Notes under the pieces: model-generated
Told to the model about the DNA's origin: nothing
What the model saw: the letters and a program-made list of their open reading frames with translations, nothing else
Database searches by the model: none
Shown: positions 15,021 to 23,640 of the stretch, in pieces
Layout of the letters: each line of letters begins with the position of its first letter
Numbering within the stretch: the first letter of the stretch is position 1
Assembly: GCA_964475205.1 (NCBI GenBank)
Contig: CAYYVQ010000028.1
Location: forward strand, 1-31,396
Reading direction: 5' to 3'
From: CAYSRM01 sp964475205
Lineage (GTDB): Bacteria > Verrucomicrobiota > Kiritimatiellia > UBA8416 > CAYSRM01
DNA: 31,396 bases
Translations under genes and position numbers: made by a program

Positions 15021-18000
15021 ATGGCCGACAACAAAAAAATGGTAATGATTGACGGAAACACGGCGGCAGCCAACGTGGCCCATGCGCTGAGCGAGGTATG
15101 CGCCATATACCCTATAACACCGTCCTCCCCCATGGGTGAGACTGCCGACGAACTGAGCAATTCAGGCGTTGCAAACATATGGGGAACCATTCCCGACGTG
15201 GTTGAGATGCAGTCTGAAGGCGGAGCAAGCGGCGCAGTGCATGGTTCTCTGACTTCCGGAGCGCTTACTTCAACATTTACTGCTTCCCAGGGACTTCTTC
15301 TCATGATCCCTAATATGTTTAAAATCGCCGGCGAACTGACCCCGACCGTGTTCCATGTGTCAGCCCGCTCCATTGCCTGCCAGGCATTGTCCATTTTCGG
15401 CGATCATTCAGACGTTATGGCAGTGCGTTCTACAGGATTTGCCCTGATGGCCGAGTCCAGTCTCCAGGAAATAGGAGATCTCGCGGTGATATCCCACGCA
15501 GCCACCCTCGAAGCAAGGGTGCCTTTCCTGAATTTCTTTGATGGATTCAGGAATTCACACGAGATACAGAAAATCGAAGAGGTTTCACGGGACACAATGC
15601 GCGAGATGATCGATGATAACCTTGTTCTCGAACATCGAAAACGCGGAATGACACCCGATCGGCCTGTTCTTCGCGGAACAGCCCAGAACCCCGATGTGTT
15701 CTTCCAGGGACGCGAGACGGTCAACAAATACTATCTCGCCACTCCCGGCATTGTTCAGAAATATATGGATAAATACGCCGGGATCACCGGCAGGCAGTAC
15801 CATTTGTTTGACTATGTCGGCGCCCCGGACGCTGAAAAAGTAATAGTTCTCATGGGTTCCGCGGCCGAAACCGTACACGAAACCGTGGAGTATCTCAACG
15901 GGCAGGGAGAAAAAGTCGGTGTAGTCAAGGTCAGGCTTTACAGGCCTTTTGACACCAAGGCCTTCGCAGAAGCGCTGCCGTCCACCGTCAAGTCCATTGC
16001 AGTCCTTGACCGTACCAAGGAACCAGGCGCGCTGGGCGAACCGCTATACACGGATGTCAGAACCGCCGTTGGCGAAGCAATGCACGAAAAATGGACATCG
16101 TTGAGCAAGTATCCGCATATCGTAGGCGGACGCTACGGCCTGGGATCGAAGGATTTCACGCCGGCAATGGTGAAGTCCGTGTTTGATAATCTTGCCAAGG
16201 ACAACCCCAAAAACCACTTTACAGTTGGAATTACCGATGACGTAACAAATTCCAGTCTTGATGCGGATCTATCCTGGCAGATTGAACACGGCAAGCGAAT
16301 TGAGTGCATGTTTTATGGACTTGGCTCAGATGGAACAGTCGGCGCAAACAAGAATTCAATAAAAATTATAGGTTCCGACACGGAAAACTATGCCCAGGGA
16401 TATTTCGTCTACGATTCCAAAAAGGCCGGTTCAATGACCGTGTCCCACCTCCGGTTCGGCCCCGAACTTATACGCAGTCCATACCTTTGCACAAAGGCAG
16501 ACTTTGTGGCATGCCATAACTTCGCATTTCTTGAAAAATACGACATGCTGGCAAACGCCAAGGAAGGCGCTACGTTCCTTCTGGCATCGCCTTACGGCCC
16601 TGAAGATGTCTGGGATCACATGCCTGATCAGATTGAACAGGAAATTATCAACAAGAAGATGAAGTTCTACGTGATAGACGCGGTAAAACTGGCAAAGGAT
16701 CTTGGACTCGGCCCCCGCATCAACACTATCATGCAGACATGCTTCTTTGCTATTTCGGGAATCCTGCCGCAGGAGCAGGCCATCGAATCGCTGAAAAACG
16801 CTATTAAAAAGACTTACGGGCGCAAAGGCGAAGAAATTGTCAATATGAACTATAAAGCTGTGGACGGAGCCCTTTCGGCCTTGAAAGAAGTCGAGGTTCC
16901 GGAGAAGCCCGCAGGAAAAGTTCAAATGCGCCCTGCAGTGCCTTCTGATGCCCCGGAATTTGTGCAGAATGTAACGGCCACACTCATGAACCAGAAAGGC
17001 GACGAGCTTCCGGTAAGCAAGATGCCCGCAGACGGCACTTGGCCGACTGGCACAACCAAGTACGAAAAGCGCAACATCGCCGTTGAAATACCGGAATGGA
17101 ATCCGGAGCTGTGCATCCAGTGCGGCCAGTGTTCACTGGTATGCCCTCATGCAAGCATAAGAGTAAAGGCCTACGAATCGAAAGAACTGGACAAAGCGCC
17201 GGAAACATTCAAATCCGTTGACGCTAAAGGCAAGGGCTTCGAAGGAATGAAGTTTACCGTGCAGGTGGCTCCGGAAGACTGCACTGGCTGCGGAGCCTGC
17301 GTGGAACAGTGTCCCGGCAAGGAAAGAGACAAAGAGACCAAGAAAGAAACCGGACGGAAAGCAATAAATATGGTCGATCAGATCCCGCTGCGGGAAACTG
17401 AGGCAGAGAACTACAGGTTCTTCACCACTATTCCAGAGCTTGATCCTGAAAGCATAAGGAGGAATACGGTTAAGGGCAGCCAGCTCTGCACGCCGCTTTT
17501 TGAATTCTCCGGCGCATGCGCAGGATGCGGCGAAACCCCGTATGTCAAGTTGATGACACAGCTCTTCGGAGACCGGACAATGATCGCAAATGCGACCGGA
17601 TGCTCTTCAATATACGGCGGAAACCTGCCCACTACGCCATATTGCACACGCCCCGACGGCAAAGGCCCTACATGGTCTAACTCCTTGTTCGAAGATAATG
17701 CGGAATTCGGATTCGGCATGAGACTTGCCGTCGACAAATTCAAAACCTATGCTCTTGAGCTGGTGGATAAGATTGCCGGCGGCGAATGCGACTGCAAGCA
17801 GCCGCCTTCGGATCTTCTTAAATCTATCCGCGATGCTTCCCAGTCGACACAGACAGAAATAGAGCAGCAGAGAGAAAGGATAGCAGAACTCACGTCCGCG
17901 CTCGAAAACTGCGACTGTGCAGAATGCAAGCAGCTCCTTTCTGTCGCCGATTACCTTGTTAAGAAATCAGTATGGATACTCGGAGGCGACGGATGGGCAT

Positions 18001-18632
18001 ATGACATCGGATACGGCGGGCTTGACCACGTTCTTGCCTCCGGCCGCGATGTAAACGTACTTGTGCTGGATACTGAAGTGTATTCAAATACCGGTGGCCA
18101 GGCATCAAAATCAACACCGATGGGCGCGGTTGCCAAGTTCGCGGCGGGAGGACGTCCTTCTATGAAAAAGGATCTTGGCCTGATGTCCATGACTTACGGC
18201 AACATATATGTAGCCTCGGTAGCGATGGGAGCCAACCCGGCGCAGACTGTCCGCGCATTTGCCGAAGCAGAATCGTATCCGGGCCCGTCGCTGATACTTG
18301 CATATTCTCATTGCATTGCGCACGGAGTCAATATGACCACCGGCATGCAGGAACAGAAAGATATTGTCAAATCGGGGCACTACATACTCTACAGGTTCGA
18401 TCCCAGGTTGGGCGAACAGGGCAAGAATCCCCTGCAGCTGGACAGCAAAGAGCCGACAATGAAGTTCAGTGAACAGGCATTGCACGAGAACCGGTTCCGG
18501 ATACTCCAGAAGACAAACCCTGAAAATGCCAGGCGCCTTCTGGAACAGGCCGACATCCTCACCGCGGCAAGGTACGACCTGTACAGCAAGCTTGCGGCCC
18601 TTGAACCCGCGTCAAGCGGAGAAGACCAGTAG
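15021..18632 (+). CDS. nifJ: pyruvate:ferredoxin (flavodoxin) oxidoreductase
   Basis: 1203 residues, the single-chain homodimeric form. Domain I starts with YPITPSSPM and has VEMQSEGGASGAVHG with Glu66 at the position that activates thiamine diphosphate. The EKR domain is central. Two [4Fe-4S] sites follow: CIQCGQC from Cys698 and CTGCGAC from Cys754. The third, proximal cluster ligands are visible as Cys833, Cys836, Cys861 and Cys1098. The TPP-binding domain has GDGWAYDIGYGGLDH and VYSNTGGQASKSTP (about 988-1034). It oxidises pyruvate plus CoA to acetyl-CoA and CO2 and reduces ferredoxin. The ATG has GAGGAG upstream. Two odd Cys groups occur in the linker before the TPP motif: CDC (923, 925) and CDCAEC (964-969). 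Only 12 bases separate it from atpE, so co-transcription with the V-ATPase is likely. Confidence 0.97.
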   Translation: MADNKKMVMIDGNTAAANVAHALSEVCAIYPITPSSPMGETADELSNSGVANIWGTIPDVVEMQSEGGASGAVHGSLTSGALTSTFTASQGLLLMIPNMFKIAGELTPTVFHVSARSIACQALSIFGDHSDVMAVRSTGFALMAESSLQEIGDLAVISHAATLEARVPFLNFFDGFRNSHEIQKIEEVSRDTMREMIDDNLVLEHRKRGMTPDRPVLRGTAQNPDVFFQGRETVNKYYLATPGIVQKYMDKYAGITGRQYHLFDYVGAPDAEKVIVLMGSAAETVHETVEYLNGQGEKVGVVKVRLYRPFDTKAFAEALPSTVKSIAVLDRTKEPGALGEPLYTDVRTAVGEAMHEKWTSLSKYPHIVGGRYGLGSKDFTPAMVKSVFDNLAKDNPKNHFTVGITDDVTNSSLDADLSWQIEHGKRIECMFYGLGSDGTVGANKNSIKIIGSDTENYAQGYFVYDSKKAGSMTVSHLRFGPELIRSPYLCTKADFVACHNFAFLEKYDMLANAKEGATFLLASPYGPEDVWDHMPDQIEQEIINKKMKFYVIDAVKLAKDLGLGPRINTIMQTCFFAISGILPQEQAIESLKNAIKKTYGRKGEEIVNMNYKAVDGALSALKEVEVPEKPAGKVQMRPAVPSDAPEFVQNVTATLMNQKGDELPVSKMPADGTWPTGTTKYEKRNIAVEIPEWNPELCIQCGQCSLVCPHASIRVKAYESKELDKAPETFKSVDAKGKGFEGMKFTVQVAPEDCTGCGACVEQCPGKERDKETKKETGRKAINMVDQIPLRETEAENYRFFTTIPELDPESIRRNTVKGSQLCTPLFEFSGACAGCGETPYVKLMTQLFGDRTMIANATGCSSIYGGNLPTTPYCTRPDGKGPTWSNSLFEDNAEFGFGMRLAVDKFKTYALELVDKIAGGECDCKQPPSDLLKSIRDASQSTQTEIEQQRERIAELTSALENCDCAECKQLLSVADYLVKKSVWILGGDGWAYDIGYGGLDHVLASGRDVNVLVLDTEVYSNTGGQASKSTPMGAVAKFAAGGRPSMKKDLGLMSMTYGNIYVASVAMGANPAQTVRAFAEAESYPGPSLILAYSHCIAHGVNMTTGMQEQKDIVKSGHYILYRFDPRLGEQGKNPLQLDSKEPTMKFSEQALHENRFRILQKTNPENARRLLEQADILTAARYDLYSKLAALEPASSGEDQ

Positions 18633-18644
18633 AAAGGCCTTATC

Positions 18645-19271
18645 ATGCCAGAAGATCTACAAAACCTCTTAAACAGAATACAGAAGGACGGCGTTCAGAA
18701 AGCTGAAGCCGAGGCTGACCGCATTGTCTCCGAGGCAAAGCAGAAAGCCGGCCAGATAGAGCAGGAAGCCCATGATAAAGCCGGCCAGATAGTTGAAAAA
18801 GCCGAAAAAGAAGCCGAAGCTTTCGCCGAAAACTCCAGGAAGTCCGTCAAGCAGGCGGCCAGAGACATTGTTCTTTCCGTGGAGGAGTCAATCCAGAAGA
18901 TGATGCAGTCGATCATGGCTGTTGAAATCAATGATGTTCTGGACGAAAAGGGACTCAGAGAGATGCTTGGCAAATTTGTGGAAGGCTATTTCTCAGGAGA
19001 CAAAACAAACCCGAATGTGGAAATCCTTCTGAATCCGGAGGACCTGGAGAAATTGAAAGGCCATTTTACTGCAGAGTTCAAGAAAGCCATGTCCGAAGGA
19101 CTTGATCTTACCGGCGAAGGAACCGTAGTTTCGGGGTTTCGGGTATACGTAAAGGACGAGCAGGTTGAACACGACTTCAGCCGGGATGCCATTGTTGAAT
19201 CGCTCAGCCGTCTTTTGCGCCCGCATATTGCCGAACTGGTCAAAGCATCGGCAAGAAATCACGAAAGCTGA
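18645..19271 (+). CDS. atpE: V/A-type ATPase subunit E (peripheral stalk)
   Basis: 208 residues. The N-terminal 75 residues are a charged coiled coil rich in Ala, Glu and Lys, built from 11-residue units; KAGQI recurs 11 residues apart. The C-terminal half (about 90-205) is the globular head with EGYFSG and DLTGEGTVVSGFRVYVKDE, matching subunit E. It forms the peripheral stalk holding the A3B3 head to subunit I. An AAAGG site precedes the ATG. At the DNA level a 16-base direct repeat (18744-18759 and 18777-18792) underlies two of the coiled-coil units. It is the first gene of the ATPase set, straight after nifJ. Confidence 0.88.
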   Translation: MPEDLQNLLNRIQKDGVQKAEAEADRIVSEAKQKAGQIEQEAHDKAGQIVEKAEKEAEAFAENSRKSVKQAARDIVLSVEESIQKMMQSIMAVEINDVLDEKGLREMLGKFVEGYFSGDKTNPNVEILLNPEDLEKLKGHFTAEFKKAMSEGLDLTGEGTVVSGFRVYVKDEQVEHDFSRDAIVESLSRLLRPHIAELVKASARNHES

Positions 19272-19308
19272 CCGTTAAGACGCCCTTGCGCAAGAGTTTT
19301 AAGCAGGA

Positions 19309-19869
19309 ATGAACTACTACTATCTCATTGCAACGCTGCCAATGCTACAGTTCGAGGAAAAACCGCGGATTTCATATGACGATTTTCAGGCAACATGCGA
19401 AGTTCAACTGTCCCCGCCTCACATGGCGGCTCTCAGCCAGCTGCAGACTCTGGCAAGGAAACCGGAGAACCTTGGAAAGGCGGAAGCGCGGCATTCTTTC
19501 GTAGAGAGGTGGGAGAAAAAGGAAATTGAGATTCGAAACGCTATTGCGCGCGAACGTGCAAAGAAACTCGGCCAAGAACACCTCGAAACGAGAGATGCAG
19601 GCATATCGGACATCGCCCTGGATAAGGCTGTAACTGAAGCCATATCGATGGACAATCCGCTGCAAAAAGAAAAAGCAATAGACCGGCTGCGATGGGAAGA
19701 GGCAGAGAAACTGACAGGGTTGGATCCCTTTTCAACCGAGTGCGTGTTGGCTTATGCTGTTAAGCTCATTATAGCCGAACGATGGGCCGAACTCTACAAG
19801 GAAGAAGGCAGAGGAATGCTGGAGAAAATTGTGAATCTCCAATTGTCCGCCCAGGGCGGGCAAAAATAA
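19309..19869 (+). CDS. DUF2764 family protein, V-ATPase-associated (possible subunit C equivalent)
   Basis: 186 residues, soluble and largely helical. The N-terminus NYYYLIATLPMLQF matches the DUF2764 start. This family sits between atpE and atpA in Chlamydiae and Bacteroidetes V-ATPase operons, where no normal subunit C is found, so it is often suggested to take the place of C as the rotor/ring connector. That function is inference by position. The ATG is directly preceded by AGGA with no spacing, an unusual site; the family N-terminus still makes this start the best choice. The gap to atpE is 37 bases and to atpA 45 bases. Confidence 0.82.
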   Translation: MNYYYLIATLPMLQFEEKPRISYDDFQATCEVQLSPPHMAALSQLQTLARKPENLGKAEARHSFVERWEKKEIEIRNAIARERAKKLGQEHLETRDAGISDIALDKAVTEAISMDNPLQKEKAIDRLRWEEAEKLTGLDPFSTECVLAYAVKLIIAERWAELYKEEGRGMLEKIVNLQLSAQGGQK

Positions 19870-19914
19870 TCAACTGCACGGGAACAACCCTTTAAAACAC
19901 AAAGGCTGCGGAAC

Positions 19915-21660
19915 ATGAAAGACGACAGGAGCGAAATAACAGGCACTATAGTAGGCGTCAACGGCAACATGCTCACCGTGGAATGCCACGGTGCTATCAG
20001 CCAGAACGAGGTCGGATTTGTCGAACTGGGGGATTTGCGTCTGATGGCGGAAGTAATCCGGATCAGGGGTAAACTTGCTGACATGCAGGTTTTTGAGGAC
20101 ACGTCAAACATACGCGTCGGTGATAAGATTGATTTCGCCGGACATCTTCTCTCTGTCGAACTTGGCCCCGGTCTTCTGGGACAAGTCTATGACGGACTGC
20201 AGAATCCACTCCACGATGTTGCCGATAAATACGGATTTTTTCTCCAGCGCGGCGCCTATCTTGACGCGTTGCCCCTGGACCAGAAATGGGAATTCACACC
20301 CAAGGCTCAGAAAGGCGATACTACCAGCGCAGGAGAAACCCTTGGCTCGGTTCCCGAAGGAATCTTTGACCATCGCATCATGGTTCCATTTGAGCTTCAA
20401 GGGAAGTATACAGTGGAGGAAATATCACCTGAAGGCTCATATACTGTAAAAGACACAATAGCCAGGCTCAAAGACCAGGGCGGCAAAATCCACGAGATAC
20501 AGATGCTTCAACGATGGCCCGTTAAAATCCCCATCACAGCCTACGAGGAAAGACTCGGGCCTTCAGAGCCTTTGACCACGAAGATAAGAATAATCGACAC
20601 ATTCTTCCCTGTAGCATTGGGGGGAACATACTGCATTCCCGGCCCGTTCGGTTCAGGTAAAACCGTGCTCCAGCAGATAACCAGCCGCCACGCCGACGTT
20701 GATATTGTTATTGTTGCCGCATGCGGCGAAAGAGCCGGAGAAGTTGTGGAAACTCTGAGAACTTTTCCTGAGCTCGAAGATCCACGCACCGGCCGCAAAC
20801 TCATGGAACGAACAATCATCATCTGCAATACCAGCTCCATGCCCGTTGCCGCCCGTGAAGCTTCGGTCTATACGGCCGTAACGCTCGGATCCTATTACAG
20901 GCAGATGGGACTTAACGTGCTGGTGCTTGCCGATTCAACATCACGCTGGGCTCAGGCTCTGCGCGAAGTGTCAGGACGGCTCGAGGAAATACCCGGCGAA
21001 GAGGCGTATCCTGCATACCTTGAATCGGTCATAGCCTCCTTTTACGAGAGGGGCGGACGTTTGCGGCTCAAGGACGGATCAATCGGATCGATCACAATAG
21101 GCGGCACTGTCAGTCCCGCAGGCGGAAATTTCGACGAGCCGGTAACCCAGTCAACACTCAAGGTGGTGGGCGCCTTCCACGGCCTTTCAAGGGTAAGGTC
21201 AGACGCCAGGCGTTACCCGGCAATCGATCCACTTGATAGCTGGACCACCTACAAGGGCTTAGTGCCTGAAGAAGACGCGCAGATGGCCAGAAATATTCTT
21301 CATCACGGCAACGATGTGGGCCAGATGATGAAGGTGGTCGGCGAAGAAGGCACAACCCTGGATGATTTCATAATATATCTCAAAGCCGAATACGTTGATT
21401 CCGTTTATCTCCAGCAGGATGCTTTCGACCCGGTCGACGGAGCAACTGACGCCGAACGGCAAAAACATGTATTTTCAGTTATATCAAATATTCTCAAAAT
21501 ACAGATGGATTTTGAAAACAAAGATGCGGCTCGCAGATTCTTCCATCAACTTGCTCAGACAACAAAGGACTGGAACCGAGTTGAAATGAAAAATGATGAA
21601 TTTAAACAATTACAGGAGAAAATTGAAAATGCGGTTTCGGAGGTAACCCGCAATGCATAG
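19915..21660 (+). CDS. atpA: V/A-type ATPase catalytic subunit A
   Basis: 581 residues, full length. The Walker A loop is GPFGSGKT (243-250), followed by ACGERAGEVVE (about 269-279) with the catalytic Glu region, VLVLADSTSRWAQALRE (336-351) as the Walker B part, and GGTVSPAGGNFDEPVTQ (397-412). The insertion characteristic of A subunits lies at about 115-200. It binds and hydrolyses or makes ATP. The last 8 bases overlap the start of atpB, so translation is coupled. Confidence 0.97.
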   Translation: MKDDRSEITGTIVGVNGNMLTVECHGAISQNEVGFVELGDLRLMAEVIRIRGKLADMQVFEDTSNIRVGDKIDFAGHLLSVELGPGLLGQVYDGLQNPLHDVADKYGFFLQRGAYLDALPLDQKWEFTPKAQKGDTTSAGETLGSVPEGIFDHRIMVPFELQGKYTVEEISPEGSYTVKDTIARLKDQGGKIHEIQMLQRWPVKIPITAYEERLGPSEPLTTKIRIIDTFFPVALGGTYCIPGPFGSGKTVLQQITSRHADVDIVIVAACGERAGEVVETLRTFPELEDPRTGRKLMERTIIICNTSSMPVAAREASVYTAVTLGSYYRQMGLNVLVLADSTSRWAQALREVSGRLEEIPGEEAYPAYLESVIASFYERGGRLRLKDGSIGSITIGGTVSPAGGNFDEPVTQSTLKVVGAFHGLSRVRSDARRYPAIDPLDSWTTYKGLVPEEDAQMARNILHHGNDVGQMMKVVGEEGTTLDDFIIYLKAEYVDSVYLQQDAFDPVDGATDAERQKHVFSVISNILKIQMDFENKDAARRFFHQLAQTTKDWNRVEMKNDEFKQLQEKIENAVSEVTRNA

Positions 21661-23005
21661 ACTTTATCACAAAATCGACAATATCGCGGGTAATGTGATT
21701 CACCTTAAAGCCAAGGACGTCCAATACCGGGAACTGGCCGAGGTCGCCTCCCGCACCGGGACTTCTCTGGCCCAGGTCATTCAACTGAACGGAGACGAGG
21801 TTTCGCTCCAGGTGTTTGAAGGCGCTCGCGGAATTGCAACAGACGCAAAAGTCCGGTTTCTCGGACACACCATGCAGGTGCCTTTCTCAGAGAATCTCCT
21901 TGGCAGGATATTCACAGGCGGAGCACGGCCGAGAGATAACGGCCCCGCGTTGTCGGAAAACATGATAGAAATAGGCGGACCATCGGTCAACCCGGCTAAA
22001 AGAATCATCCCGAAGAATATGGTCCGGACCAATATCCCGATGATCGATATTTTCAACTCGCTGGTTGAATCGCAGAAGCTGCCGATCTTTGCTCCTGCAG
22101 GGCAGCCTTACAATGAACTGCTTTCACGCATAGCCCTGCAGGCTGAAGTGGATATCATCATCCTGGGCGGCATGGGTCTGAAACACGACGATTACCTGTT
22201 TTTCCGCAATAAACTCGACGACAGCGGAGCTCTTTCACGCTCAGTTATGTTCGTTCACACCGCCGCGGATCCTGTTGTGGAATGCCTGCTTGTTCCAGAT
22301 ATCAGCCTGGCCGTAGCCGAACAGTTTGCCTTGGAAGGCAAACGTGTGCTGGTACTGCTGACTGATATGACAAATTTCGCCGATTCGCTCAAAGAAATTG
22401 CCATCACCATGGAACAGATTCCTTCGAACCGAGGCTACCCGGGAGACCTTTACACCCAGCTTGCTCAAAGATACGAAAAGGCAGTGGACTTTGACGGCGC
22501 CGGTTCATTGACCATACTGGCGGTAACCACCATGCCCGGTGACGACGACACGCATCCTGTCCCGGACAATACCGGTTATATCACTGAAGGCCAGTTTTAT
22601 CTACGGGAGGAAGTTATTGATCCTTTCCGCTCCTTGAGCAGGCTCAAACAACAAGTCAACGACTCCACCCGAGAAGATCACAGAACCATCATGAATACTC
22701 TCATCCAGCTTTACGCTCAATACAAGGAGACAAAGGAAAAGCAGGCGATGGGCTTCCGCATGAGCAACTGGGACAATAAGCTTCTGAAATACGGCGACTT
22801 GTTCGAAAACCAGATAATGGACCTTTCAGTAAACATACCTATTGAAGAAGCCCTCGACCGAGGCTGGAAAATGCTGGCCGAATGTTTCGAACCCATCGAA
22901 ACAGGGATCCACTCCAGCCTCCTGGACAAGTTCTGGCCTGGCTCACAGAAAGGCAGCGCGGCAGGAAGCGAATCTGAAAATCAGGAAACCGAAGAAAACG
23001 GCTGA
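21653..23005 (+). CDS. atpB: V/A-type ATPase regulatory subunit B
   Basis: 450 residues. It has the A/B fold but a degenerate P-loop, APAGQPYN (147-154), as expected of the non-catalytic B subunit. VLVLLTDMTNFADSLKEI and the arginine-containing RGYPGDLYTQLAQRYEKA are family hallmarks. It alternates with subunit A in the head. The tail is Gly/Ser/Glu-rich and ends 35 bases before the atpD start. Its start lies inside the end of atpA. Confidence 0.97.
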   Translation: MHRLYHKIDNIAGNVIHLKAKDVQYRELAEVASRTGTSLAQVIQLNGDEVSLQVFEGARGIATDAKVRFLGHTMQVPFSENLLGRIFTGGARPRDNGPALSENMIEIGGPSVNPAKRIIPKNMVRTNIPMIDIFNSLVESQKLPIFAPAGQPYNELLSRIALQAEVDIIILGGMGLKHDDYLFFRNKLDDSGALSRSVMFVHTAADPVVECLLVPDISLAVAEQFALEGKRVLVLLTDMTNFADSLKEIAITMEQIPSNRGYPGDLYTQLAQRYEKAVDFDGAGSLTILAVTTMPGDDDTHPVPDNTGYITEGQFYLREEVIDPFRSLSRLKQQVNDSTREDHRTIMNTLIQLYAQYKETKEKQAMGFRMSNWDNKLLKYGDLFENQIMDLSVNIPIEEALDRGWKMLAECFEPIETGIHSSLLDKFWPGSQKGSAAGSESENQETEENG

Positions 23006-23040
23006 GGCTTAGTTTTCTTTCAGTGTTTCAGGAATTTGTT

Positions 23041-23640
23041 ATGGCCAAAATAAAGCATACAAAGAATGAATTGAAAAACCAGCAGGATGCGCTTGCCCGC
23101 TTCGAGCGCTATCTTCCAATGCTGCAACTTAAGAAACAGCAGCTCCAGGTAGAGATCCAGAACATAGAAGCGGCAATTCACAAGGCCGGGCAGGAGGAAC
23201 AGAAGGCACGACAGGACATTGAAAATTTTGTTGAGCTTTTTTCTTCAGGGGAGGCGAGCGAAGATCTGGTCACTCTGACTGGCGTGCAAACCGAAGAAGG
23301 CAACATAGCCGGAGTGGCGATTCCTGTTCTCCAGGATGTAAAAACAAAGCGCAAAGATTACAGTCTTTTTGAGACTCCGCCATGGATAGACGACGCAGCG
23401 GACCTGATAGAGAAACTTATACGCCTGCGCCTTGAACGGCAGACACTTGAAGAACAGTTGCGTCTCATTTCCGACGAACTTCGCACAACAACCCAACGGG
23501 TAAACCTGTTTGAAAAGGTTAAAATTCCTGAATCCAGAGAAAACATACGGGTTATCAAAATTTTCCTCGGCGACCAGCAGACAGCGGGCGTAATAAGGGC
23601 GAAAATCGCCAAATCCAAAATTGCGGAGAGAGCAGCATGA
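23041..23640 (+). CDS. atpD: V/A-type ATPase subunit D (central rotor)
   Basis: 199 residues from ATG 23041 (MAKIKHTKNELKNQQDALARF), which has AGGA 7 bases upstream; a GTG 18 bases earlier in frame is less likely. Long N- and C-terminal helices with a short middle hairpin form the central shaft that turns inside the A3B3 head. LKNQQDALARFERYLPMLQLKKQQL at the start and TQRVNLFEKVKIPESRENIRVIKIFLGD near the end are typical subunit D sequences. Its stop overlaps the atpI start as ATGA. Confidence 0.93.
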   Translation: MAKIKHTKNELKNQQDALARFERYLPMLQLKKQQLQVEIQNIEAAIHKAGQEEQKARQDIENFVELFSSGEASEDLVTLTGVQTEEGNIAGVAIPVLQDVKTKRKDYSLFETPPWIDDAADLIEKLIRLRLERQTLEEQLRLISDELRTTTQRVNLFEKVKIPESRENIRVIKIFLGDQQTAGVIRAKIAKSKIAERAA

